Below, one piece after another: positions 1-5,495 of a DNA stretch of 5,495 bases. The notes below the pieces were generated by a model, which was not told where the DNA came from, searched no databases, and saw nothing but the letters and a program-made list of their open reading frames with translations. Origin of the DNA: Bacteroidota bacterium. Its GTDB lineage: Bacteria; Bacteroidota; Bacteroidia; J057. Location of the stretch: contig RFHL01001197.1 of the NCBI GenBank assembly GCA_003696875.1, positions 1 to 5,495 of the forward strand, in the 5' to 3' direction. The position numbers were made by a program, and so were the translations under genes. The stretch's first letter is position 1. Each line of letters begins with the position of its first letter.

Positions 1-1119
1 GTTGGGGTAGGGGCCGCCGGGCGTGGTGCCGTAGCGGAAGTTAATGGTGGTGGCCAGGTTGTTGTCGTCGACGGTGCCATTGAGCACCGCGCCGGTAGCC
101 GTGATGCCGCTGGCGGCATCGGTGGTGGCGGCAGGTGCCGCCTGCAGAACGACCTCCAGGTCGACGCCATTGTCGCTGCCGATGGTCACCGGGTCGCTGC
201 CCACCACCCGGATGCGGTAACCGGTGCCGCTGGGGGTACCGGCGGGGATGGTCGCCCCCACGACGCCCGGCGTCGTGCCGGGCTGGCTGCCGATATCGGT
301 GGGCGAGGCAAAGCTGCCCGAGGCATCAGAGAGTTGGGCGGTAAAGACGTTGCTCCCGTCAAAAACGCCTGAGAGCGAGAAAGGAACGGTCACGGCGGCG
401 CCAGCGCCAGCGGTGACGTTGAAGGGGGAGCCGATGATGGTCCCGGTGGTGATGGTGTTTGCAGAAGCAGTCGTGCCCGTTACTTCTATATTGTCAAATG
501 CAATGTCTTCATCTCCCGCGTCTAAATTGGACATCAGCACTTGTATATCCAGGGTGCTTCCACCGCCAGATATGGCGGCCGAATACTGGGTAAAAGCGTC
601 AGTGATCGCGGCGCCATCGCCAATACCGTCAAAATCCGTATCCAAAGCCGGCTCGGTATTGGTCCCCCCTACGGCCTCTACGGCCAATACATTGGTCCAG
701 GTTCCCCCATCAATCCTGTACTGAAAAATCACCGAGGTGTTGTCATCCCAGTCCTGGTTGGAACCGTCATCGTCCTCGGCCAAATAAACAGCAAAGCCCA
801 GACTGGTCAGGCCGCTGATGTTGATCCCCGTAATGGTCAGGGTTTCGGTTGCTCCTCCAGCCGTCGGAGCAGCATCGACATCTTGTGCCGCGAAAAAGGA
901 ACTCCCTTGAATATTGAAGAATGTAGCGGAGATATCGCTGCCATCGGTGCGAAGGAAATAATCTCCGCCATTGTCCGTGGACTCTCCGATGGAGGTGGTG
1001 TATCCTCCCGCCGATTCAAAATCGAGCAAAAAAACCGTCTGCCCCCACCCCATCTGCCAACTGCCGATGAGCAGGAGATGGACCAGCGACCACAGAAAAA
1101 AGCGTACAGCGTGTTTCAT
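1..1119 (-). CDS. Large secreted modular surface protein, N-terminal part (jelly-roll + Ig-like + FnIII-like), truncated by window edge
   Basis: An open frame runs without a stop from ATG at 1119 down to base 1, giving 373 residues; the C-terminus lies outside the window. Residues 1-26 are a signal peptide (MKH, arginine at 6, hydrophobic 7-19, WG|Q cleavage). Residues about 28-214 form a jelly-roll-like module, opening with LLDFES and closing with IAFDNIEVTG, as in modules beside Bacteroidota extracellular nucleases and adhesins. It carries an acidic loop at 115-127 and a calcium-loop-like DTDFDGIGDG at 160-169. Residues about 219-328 are an Ig-like module with the typical GTGYRIRVV (299-307). 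From 329 a FnIII-like module starts (ITATGAVLNGTV) and is cut off. An in-frame ATG at 1131 would add four residues; 1119 was preferred because MKH is a usual signal-peptide opening. No Shine-Dalgarno is seen at either. The modular build suggests a T9SS cargo, but the sorting domain is not visible. Enzymatic function cannot be told from this part. Confidence 0.88.
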   Translation of the reverse strand, partial: MKHAVRFFLWSLVHLLLIGSWQMGWGQTVFLLDFESAGGYTTSIGESTDNGGDYFLRTDGSDISATFFNIQGSSFFAAQDVDAAPTAGGATETLTITGINISGLTSLGFAVYLAEDDDGSNQDWDDNTSVIFQYRIDGGTWTNVLAVEAVGGTNTEPALDTDFDGIGDGAAITDAFTQYSAAISGGGSTLDIQVLMSNLDAGDEDIAFDNIEVTGTTASANTITTGTIIGSPFNVTAGAGAAVTVPFSLSGVFDGSNVFTAQLSDASGSFASPTDIGSQPGTTPGVVGATIPAGTPSGTGYRIRVVGSDPVTIGSDNGVDLEVVLQAAPAATTDAASGITATGAVLNGTVDDNNLATTINFRYGTTPGGPYPN

Positions 1120-1162
1120 TGATACAATCATTTAATAAAGCAATATTCCAAAAGAGCACAGG

Positions 1163-1188
1163 CAGCAGGCTCCAGACAGGAGCTGCTG
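1163..1188 (-). promoter_or_regulatory. Hairpin in the leader of the left (minus-strand) gene
   Basis: Bases 1163-1173 pair with 1179-1188: ten base pairs, one bulged G at 1169, five-base loop. If transcription of the minus-strand gene starts at the candidate promoter near 1233, this hairpin lies in the 5' untranslated leader, roughly 45 bases before the start codon. A second small stem (TGCG, AAAA loop, CGCA; 1198-1209) lies just upstream in the same leader. There is no long T run after it on the minus strand, so it does not look like a finished intrinsic terminator. It could protect the messenger or affect translation; this is inference. Confidence 0.4.
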
Positions 1189-1232
1189 AGATTGGGTTGC
1201 GAAAACGCAGAAGCATGCGGGAAAAGCCTGCC

Positions 1233-1264
1233 CAAAAATAGCGGCGAAAGGGCCAAAAACCTAA
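1233..1264 (-). promoter_or_regulatory. Candidate Bacteroidota-type promoter for the left gene
   Basis: On the minus strand TATTTTTG (1240 down to 1233) matches the Bacteroidota -7 element TAnnTTTG at every fixed base. Twenty bases further upstream is TTAG (1264-1261), three of four bases of the -33 element TTTG. Transcription would start near 1226, giving a leader of about 100 bases before the ATG at 1119. The consensus is established for Bacteroides and Flavobacterium; its use here is inferred. Confidence 0.4.
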
Positions 1265-1458
1265 CATGCCATATTAAGGATTTGTAACCCCAGCACGAGC
1301 GTCGGGCTATACCATATTAGCGTCTAAACATTTATTCGGCTCTCTAAAAATTTTCCTCCAACCGGCCTGAAACCCTCATTCCCTGCGGTTAGGGGCTTTC
1401 CCTTTATCCTTTCCCTCATTTCGCTCAACCTAATATCACGACCCCCGGTCAAAAATAC

Positions 1459-1490
1459 TTTGCTCCGACAGATCGCATTTATTACTTTTA
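1459..1490 (+). promoter_or_regulatory. Candidate Bacteroidota-type promoter for the M43 protease gene
   Basis: TTTG at 1459-1462 is followed, after 20 bases, by TACTTTTA at 1483-1490. This matches the -33/-7 Bacteroidota arrangement (TTTG, about 20, TAnnTTTG) with only the final G replaced by A. Transcription would begin near 1497, leaving a leader of about 70 bases before the ATG at 1567. It is the best match found in the right half of the intergenic region. Confidence 0.45.
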
Positions 1491-1551
1491 GTTCAAAACC
1501 TTACAACATACGAAATACCCATCTACACAACCATCCGCATATCCCCTGGCT

Positions 1552-1558
1552 TCTAACC
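1552..1558 (+). promoter_or_regulatory. TCTAACC motif 8 bases before the protease start codon
   Basis: This 7-mer ends exactly 8 bases before the ATG at 1567, where a Shine-Dalgarno would normally lie. The same 7-mer stands at the same distance before the next gene (4848-4854). It is not complementary to the usual 16S rRNA tail, so it is not a normal ribosome binding site. It may be a translation-related or leader motif, or chance. Confidence 0.25.
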
Positions 1559-1566
1559 CCTTCTTC

Positions 1567-4500
1567 ATGCCACACGTGCTACGTATTCTCTCGTTTTTCG
1601 TCCTGATGAGCATTTCCCTCAGCCTGACGGCCCAGCAGGTAGCCCCACACCCAGGGCCGCCTGCCCATTTACATGTTTCACCCTTCCAGCGTAGCGAAGA
1701 AGCCCGGCAGGCGCAAACGCCTACGCCTATGGCCGCCCCCTCAGCCTTTGCCGGGCAGGAGGTCACCCGCTGCTATACCACCGAGGCAGACGCGGCCCTC
1801 CGAGCCCAGCATCCCCAGCTGGGCAGCCTCGACGACTTCGAGGCCTGGATGGCCCGGACCGCCGCCACCCTGCCCGGCAACCGGGCCGTGGTTACCCTGC
1901 CGGTGGTGGTGCACATCCTCCACGACGGCAGCGCCGTCGGGAGTGGCTACAACCTCGACGCCGCCCGCATCAACTCCCAGATCGATGTGCTCAACGAGGA
2001 CTTTCGTCGCCTCAATGCCGACGCCGCCAACACCCCGGCCGACTTCGCCGGGGTGGCCGCCGATGCCGAGGTGGAGTTTTGTATGGCCCTGCTGGATCCC
2101 AGCGACGCCCTGATGGCCGAGCCGGGGATCAACCGCATCAACAAGGTCGCCGCCGGCTGGGGCAGCGGCGCGATCTCTGACGCCCTCGTCGAGAACACCA
2201 TCAAAGCGGCGACCCAATGGGACCCGAATCAGTACTTCAATATCTGGGTGGTCCCCATCAGCGGGGGTATCCTGGGCTATGCCCAGTTTCCGACCGGCTC
2301 GGGCCTCTCGGGCCTCGGCGGCGGGGCCACCGCCGCCAGCACGGATGGGGTAGTAATCACCACCGAGGCTTTTGGCCGCACCAATAACCCCAACGCCCCC
2401 TACAATCTGGGCCGCACCGCCACCCATGAGGTCGGCCACTGGCTGGGCCTGCGCCACATCTGGGGCGATGGCAATTGTACCATAGATGACTATTGTGGGG
2501 ATACGCCCACGGCCAGTGGGCCCAACTATACCGGGAGCCCCTGCTCCTACCCCGGCCCCAACAGCTGTAATTCCGGTGCGGGAGACCTGCCAGATATGTT
2601 TCAGAACTATATGGACTACAGCGATGATGGTTGTATGAACCTTTTCACAGCCGACCAGAAGACCCGTATGGTCACGGTCCTCGCCAATAGCCCACGCCGA
2701 CTGAGCCTGACCACCTCGGACCGCTGCGCGGCCCCCGGTCCATATATTTCCTTTGGCACCCCCGGTACGGCCGACGAGGGCAGCACCACGGGCACGGCCT
2801 GTGATCGCTATCAGGATGTGACCATCCCGGTCAATATGCTCACAGCGCCCACGACGGGCCCCGCCAACATAAGCGTGAGTGTGGCGGGCGGCACCGCCAC
2901 CCTGGGGGCGGACTTCTCCTTTCCGGCCGGAACTACCCTGGCCTTTCCCGCCGGGAGCTCCGCCGCACAAAACCTGAGCCTGCGCATCCTCGACGATGCC
3001 ATCGTCGAAGGGACGGAAACCCTCATCCTCTCGCTCACGATCACCAACCCCGGCGGCACCGATGCCGTGCTTTCTCCTAGCTATACAGACCTGAATCTGA
3101 GTATCCTTGACGACGACCGTACGGCTCAGGATGCCCTCGCCATCACCCTACTGGACGAGGATTTTGAGGGTACGGTGAGCGGCTGGGCCAGCGGGGTTTT
3201 CAATGTCAGCAGTACCAATACCTGGACCATCAACAACAGCGATCCGATCAACGGCAGCGTGGGCGCCCATGTAGCCATCAATGGTAGCGGTGCCCCGGCC
3301 TACAACAATACCACCTCCCACTCCTTCCTGCGCAGCCCGCTTATTGATGCGAGCAGTGTCAGTGGGAGCCTGGAATTATCCTTTCTCTTTGAGGTCGTAG
3401 GAGAAACATTCTTTGGCACCGCTTATGACTATGGCCAGCTGCTTTACTCGCTGGATGGCACCAACTATTTTGTCTTTATCGACGAAATTCAGGGGTATTC
3501 TCCCGGTCCTTTTTCTGCCACAGTAAATTTGCCAGCCGCCGTAGAAAGCCAATCTTTTTACTTGGCTTTTGGCTGGGTAAACGATGGCGGTGTGGTCAAC
3601 AACCCACCCTTTACCATCGACGATGTGGTCGTACGCCGTCCCGGAGTCGCCGTATCCGAGACCCTCAATGCCTCTCGGGAAGAGTACCTTGGCCCCAATA
3701 CCACCGCCTTTTTCTACGATGAAAGCACCGGAGAGCTCATCTGCCAGATCGAGAACCTGAGCGCCTACGACTATGGCTGTACCCAGGTCACCATTGACCG
3801 GGCGGGCAATGGGGCCACGGCCTTCTGGAACGATGGCAGCCAGACCAATGCCTATGATCTGGCCGACAAGACCGTGCGGGTCTTGCCCGAGTTTAACAGC
3901 CCGGGTCCGGGCGACACCTACCGTATTACGCTCTACTATACTGGAAATGAGGCGAATGGCTGGTCGACCGTAACCACCCGCAGCTGGACCGATGTCCAGC
4001 TCGTAAAGTCTCCCGGCGCCATCGGCAATGTCAACCCCGGCGTTCCCTACCCCGATGGCAACATCCTGATCGACAGCATCACCGGAAATGGCAATATCGG
4101 AGATGTGTACACCCTCAGTGGGACCTTTGGAGGGGGCTTTTCCGGATTTGGGGCGGGCAAGCCGGGGCCACCGCCTGCCACCTTCCCCATCGAATACCTG
4201 AGCTTCGAGGCCGTGGCCCAGGACCGCGACGCGGCCCTCTCCTGGGCGTTTGCCACCGATCAGGACGTAGACCGCTTTGTAGTCGAGCGCTCTGTGGACG
4301 GCACACATTTCGAAGCCGGGGGCGAAATCCGGCCCGAACCCGGCCTGCACGACGGGCAATTTCACTTCCGGGATCCGCACATCGCCCAGTATCAGCAGCC
4401 TGTCCTCTACTACCGGGTGCGAGGCATCGATGTCTCGGGCCAGCACTACCTCACGGAGGTACGGAGCCTTCCGGTCTCCTTTGCCGACTTCCGGGCGGAG

Positions 4501-4737
4501 GCCTATCCGACGCCCTTTGCCCGCTACCTGACGATCGATATAGAGGTGTCCGAAGCCCAACCCGTGACCGCCGAGCTATACGACCTCACCGGTCGCCTGC
4601 TGCGGGAGACCCGCCTTTCGCTCACTCAGGGCCTACATCCCTATACCTGGGATCTGGGAGACCTGAGCACCGGCACCTACATGCTGCGCCTGTCCACCGC
4701 CCAGGCGGGCATAAGCCAGCGCATCCTCAAGGAATAA
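1567..4737 (+). CDS. Secreted M43 (cytophagalysin/pappalysin-type) zinc metalloprotease with T9SS type A sorting domain
   Basis: A 1056-residue exported endopeptidase. Residues 1-22 are a signal peptide (cleavage LTA|QQ). A short pro-region follows; C69 might act as a cysteine switch (inference). The M43 catalytic domain spans about 108-375. HEVGHWLGLRH puts the zinc ligands at H287, H291 and H297 and the catalytic base at E288. The Met-turn is NYMDYSDDGCM with M349. Cysteines 304, 310, 326, 334 and 356 probably form disulfides. Further modules are: Calx-beta-like about 393-517 (ends ILDDD); jelly-roll about 529-691 (LDEDFEG to FTIDDVVV); a Bacteroidota-type module about 700-864 with C726 and C738 and ending SGFGAG; a Gly/Pro linker to 872; and FnIII-like about 873-975 (FPIEYLSFEA). 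The T9SS Por sorting domain is at 979-1056 (AYPTPF, LYDLTGRLL, final QRILKE). It is therefore likely exported by Sec and T9SS, then released or anchored at the surface. No Shine-Dalgarno is seen. The gene is intact, with a terminator 21 bases after the stop. Substrate unknown. Confidence 0.95.
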   Translation: MPHVLRILSFFVLMSISLSLTAQQVAPHPGPPAHLHVSPFQRSEEARQAQTPTPMAAPSAFAGQEVTRCYTTEADAALRAQHPQLGSLDDFEAWMARTAATLPGNRAVVTLPVVVHILHDGSAVGSGYNLDAARINSQIDVLNEDFRRLNADAANTPADFAGVAADAEVEFCMALLDPSDALMAEPGINRINKVAAGWGSGAISDALVENTIKAATQWDPNQYFNIWVVPISGGILGYAQFPTGSGLSGLGGGATAASTDGVVITTEAFGRTNNPNAPYNLGRTATHEVGHWLGLRHIWGDGNCTIDDYCGDTPTASGPNYTGSPCSYPGPNSCNSGAGDLPDMFQNYMDYSDDGCMNLFTADQKTRMVTVLANSPRRLSLTTSDRCAAPGPYISFGTPGTADEGSTTGTACDRYQDVTIPVNMLTAPTTGPANISVSVAGGTATLGADFSFPAGTTLAFPAGSSAAQNLSLRILDDAIVEGTETLILSLTITNPGGTDAVLSPSYTDLNLSILDDDRTAQDALAITLLDEDFEGTVSGWASGVFNVSSTNTWTINNSDPINGSVGAHVAINGSGAPAYNNTTSHSFLRSPLIDASSVSGSLELSFLFEVVGETFFGTAYDYGQLLYSLDGTNYFVFIDEIQGYSPGPFSATVNLPAAVESQSFYLAFGWVNDGGVVNNPPFTIDDVVVRRPGVAVSETLNASREEYLGPNTTAFFYDESTGELICQIENLSAYDYGCTQVTIDRAGNGATAFWNDGSQTNAYDLADKTVRVLPEFNSPGPGDTYRITLYYTGNEANGWSTVTTRSWTDVQLVKSPGAIGNVNPGVPYPDGNILIDSITGNGNIGDVYTLSGTFGGGFSGFGAGKPGPPPATFPIEYLSFEAVAQDRDAALSWAFATDQDVDRFVVERSVDGTHFEAGGEIRPEPGLHDGQFHFRDPHIAQYQQPVLYYRVRGIDVSGQHYLTEVRSLPVSFADFRAEAYPTPFARYLTIDIEVSEAQPVTAELYDLTGRLLRETRLSLTQGLHPYTWDLGDLSTGTYMLRLSTAQAGISQRILKE

Positions 4738-4758
4738 GGCCGCTTGACGGCTCATCCT

Positions 4759-4792
4759 ATCGCCCCGGGCCAGGCCCGGGGCGATTTTTTTT
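4759..4792 (+). terminator. Strong Rho-independent terminator after the protease gene
   Basis: CGCCCCGGGC (4761-4770) and its exact reverse complement (4774-4783) enclose a three-base loop CAG. Two outer T-A/A-T pairs extend the stem to 12, and eight T residues follow (4785-4792). It begins 21 bases after the protease stop codon. It should largely separate the protease transcript from the small gene downstream. Confidence 0.93.
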
Positions 4793-4847
4793 GCGCCCGC
4801 ATTACGTTTTCCCCGATCGGTGATACAGAGAGGTGTTCGTATTCATC

Positions 4848-4854
4848 TCTAACC
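4848..4854 (+). promoter_or_regulatory. TCTAACC motif 8 bases before the small-gene start codon
   Basis: Second copy of the 7-mer found before the protease gene, again ending exactly 8 bases before ATG (4863). The positional match supports 4863 rather than the upstream GTG at 4833 as the start, though weakly. A purine-rich stretch CAGAGAGG at 4826-4833 is too far from the ATG (29 bases) to act as a Shine-Dalgarno. Confidence 0.25.
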
Positions 4855-4862
4855 TATATCCC

Positions 4863-5279
4863 ATGCAACGCTTCCTCTTCTTCTGTCTTGTCTTACTCGG
4901 CGGCGCCAGCCTCCACGCCCAGCAAATTGCGGGCACCTACACCATGACCTTTGACCGGGGCACTCAGGTCTTTACCGATCGGACCCCGGTCAATGAGACC
5001 TTTTCCGGCACAGCCACCATGACCATCACCCAAAACGGCGACGAAGTCACCGTGACCGTAGGCAACTATGGCGGGGAGTGGAGCACCCACCGGCAGAGCG
5101 GCCGCGTCGGCAACAACCGCCTCGTCACGGGTCTTGCCTCCGGTGATAAATCCATGTACCTGATTACCGCCCGGGTCGAAGGCAGCGTCATCAAGGGAGA
5201 GTTTCTCTACCTGCGCTATGGGGATGGAAACTCCGGCATCGTACCGGGATGGACGCGGGTACGCTTTACGGCTCAGTAA
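4863..5279 (+). CDS. Small secreted beta-rich protein of unknown function
   Basis: Encodes 138 residues. Residues 1-19 are a signal peptide: MQR, hydrophobic 4-14, cleavage HA|QQ. The cysteine at position 8 lies inside the hydrophobic core and has no lipobox around it, so this is not a lipoprotein by this evidence. The mature part, about 119 residues, has alternating Thr/Val-rich stretches (GTYTMTF, GTATMTI, DEVTVTVGNYGGEW, GEFLYLRYGDG, WTRVRFTAQ), which suggests a small all-beta barrel or sandwich. It has no cysteine, no recognisable catalytic motif and no T9SS sorting domain. A GTG at 4833 would add ten residues before the signal peptide; ATG 4863 places the signal peptide normally and was chosen. 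It lies 125 bases after the protease stop, past a strong terminator, so it is probably not in the same transcript. I do not recognise the family. A periplasmic or secreted binding protein of calycin-like fold is one possibility, but that is speculation. Confidence 0.85.
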   Translation: MQRFLFFCLVLLGGASLHAQQIAGTYTMTFDRGTQVFTDRTPVNETFSGTATMTITQNGDEVTVTVGNYGGEWSTHRQSGRVGNNRLVTGLASGDKSMYLITARVEGSVIKGEFLYLRYGDGNSGIVPGWTRVRFTAQ

Positions 5280-5292
5280 GGACCGTCTCCCC

Positions 5293-5333
5293 AAAAAATA
5301 TCCCCGGCTCTGACCCAGAGTCGGGGCTTTTTT
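5293..5333. terminator. Bidirectional terminator shared by convergent genes
   Basis: CCCCGGCTCT (5302-5311) pairs with AGAGTCGGGG (5317-5326), ten pairs including one G-U, with loop GACCC. Six T follow at 5328-5333 for the plus-strand small gene. Six A precede the stem at 5293-5298, giving a T tract, after a short ATA spacer, for minus-strand transcripts. The plus-strand gene ends 14 bases before it. The minus-strand acyltransferase stop codon lies inside its T tract, so one hairpin can end both transcripts. Confidence 0.85.
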
Positions 5334-5495
5334 ATCCCAAATCCAGCGGCTGAGCGGGCACCCCCACATAGGTACGCCTCCCCGGGAGATCCCGGGTCAC
5401 GACCGCCCCCGCCCCTAAAACTGTCTGCGGGCCTAGCTGCCGCCCCGGCAAGACCACGGCTCCGGTGCCAAGATCTGATTCCGCCCCTACCTGCA
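5332..5495 (-). CDS. Hexapeptide-repeat sugar O/N-acyltransferase, NeuD/PglD-like, C-terminal end only
   Basis: Only the last 53 residues are in the window; the frame is open at the right edge and stops with TAA (5334-5332). The sequence has left-handed beta-helix repeats (VGAESDLGTGAVVLPG, LGPQTVLGAGAVVTRDL) followed by the characteristic tail YVGVPAQPL. This pattern is typical of the C-terminus of NeuD/PglD/EpsM-type acyltransferases. These move an acetyl or related group from acetyl-CoA onto a sugar nucleotide or sialic-acid-like sugar during surface glycan synthesis, in the cytoplasm. The N-terminal nucleotide-sugar-binding part and the catalytic histidine are outside the window, so the subfamily and substrate are not settled; a serine or other hexapeptide acetyltransferase is possible. 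The gene converges with the small secreted protein gene, with 52 bases between the two stop codons and the shared terminator between them. Confidence 0.85.
   Translation of the reverse strand, partial: QVGAESDLGTGAVVLPGRQLGPQTVLGAGAVVTRDLPGRRTYVGVPAQPLDLG

Larger units (their letters stand above)
1120..1566. other. Divergent intergenic region
   Basis: About 450 bases separate the start codons of two divergent secreted-protein genes. The stretch is clearly richer in A and T than the flanking coding DNA, as expected for promoter DNA. It holds one candidate Bacteroidota promoter for each direction and a strong hairpin on the left-gene side (separate entries). The 8-mer CCATATTA occurs twice, at 1269-1276 and 1312-1319; the second copy sits inside an imperfect palindrome GCTA...TAGC (1306-1321) that could be an operator, though this is weak. 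The part at 1340-1450 is pyrimidine-rich on the plus strand and shows no gene. No small ORF with a credible start or signal peptide, and no tRNA, was found. Confidence 0.75.

Noticed and set aside
541..1122. Plus-strand 193-residue open frame, and a related one at 224-724
   Set aside because: Both are antisense to the left gene, which has a signal peptide and recognised modules. Their translations show no family features.
1016..1267. Minus-strand 83-residue frame spanning the left gene's start
   Set aside because: It overlaps the real start in another frame, and the portion upstream of 1119 covers the candidate promoter and leader hairpins.
2296..2325. Short repeated CGGGCCTC units in the protease gene
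   Set aside because: Two short copies encoding a Gly/Leu loop; no extended tandem array.
1741..2970. Minus-strand 409-residue open frame opposite the protease
   Set aside because: Long antisense frames are common opposite GC-rich genes. The translation is rich in glycine, alanine and histidine without motifs, while the plus strand encodes an intact M43 domain.
3376..4560. Minus-strand 394-residue open frame opposite the C-terminal half of the protease
   Set aside because: Same reason: a shadow of the plus-strand frame, with no signal peptide or domain. The sorting domain is on the plus strand.
4803..4810. TACGTTTT as a -7 promoter element for the small gene
   Set aside because: Seven of eight bases match, but the only nearby TTTG (4790-4793) is 9 bases away instead of about 20 and belongs to the terminator T tract. 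A promoter must exist, but this one is not supported.
4893..5369. Minus-strand 158-residue frame opposite the small secreted gene
   Set aside because: It runs across the terminator and has no motif. The plus-strand frame has a clean signal peptide, and the acyltransferase uses a different minus-strand frame here.
5381..5396. Inverted repeat CCCGGG-AGAT-CCCGGG
   Set aside because: It lies inside the acyltransferase coding frame (encoding TRDLPG) and has no T tract. GC-rich codon use is a sufficient explanation.

Overview
The window reads as a chromosomal piece of a GC-rich Bacteroidota bacterium. The evidence is that all three protein N-termini carry Sec signal peptides ending in the Bacteroidota style (TA|QQ, HA|QQ, WG|Q). 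The large central protein ends in a type IX secretion system (T9SS) sorting domain. Start codons lack Shine-Dalgarno sequences, and the divergent intergenic region holds sequences resembling the Bacteroidota promoter (TTTG, about 20 bases, TAnnTTTG). The high GC together with T9SS suggests a Saprospiria/Lewinella-like organism, but that placement is inference.

Layout: (1) Positions 1-1119, minus strand: the N-terminal 373 residues of a large secreted modular protein (signal peptide, jelly-roll module, Ig-like module, start of a FnIII-like module). It is open at the left edge and its C-terminus is not visible. (2) Positions 1120-1566: an AT-richer divergent intergenic region with one candidate promoter facing each way and a hairpin in the leader of the left gene. 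(3) Positions 1567-4737, plus strand: a complete 1056-residue secreted metalloprotease of the M43 cytophagalysin/pappalysin type, with Calx-beta-like, jelly-roll, Bacteroidota-specific and FnIII-like modules and a T9SS type A sorting domain. A near-perfect intrinsic terminator follows. (4) Positions 4863-5279, plus strand: a small secreted beta-rich protein of unknown function. (5) Positions 5293-5333: a hairpin terminator flanked by A and T tracts, shared by convergent genes. (6) Positions 5332-5495, minus strand: the C-terminal 53 residues of a left-handed beta-helix (hexapeptide-repeat) acyltransferase of the NeuD/PglD type.

Functionally, the two large divergent genes look like surface or secreted T9SS-type cargo; only the protease shows its sorting domain here. 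The small protein is in the same orientation as the protease but lies behind a strong terminator, so it probably has its own transcript. The acyltransferase belongs to a separate unit, possibly for surface glycan synthesis. No mobile element, CRISPR array, tRNA or rRNA is visible. The least explained items are the small secreted protein, the unassigned module at about residues 700-864 of the protease, a 7-base motif shared at the same distance from two start codons, and base-composition shifts that match module borders.
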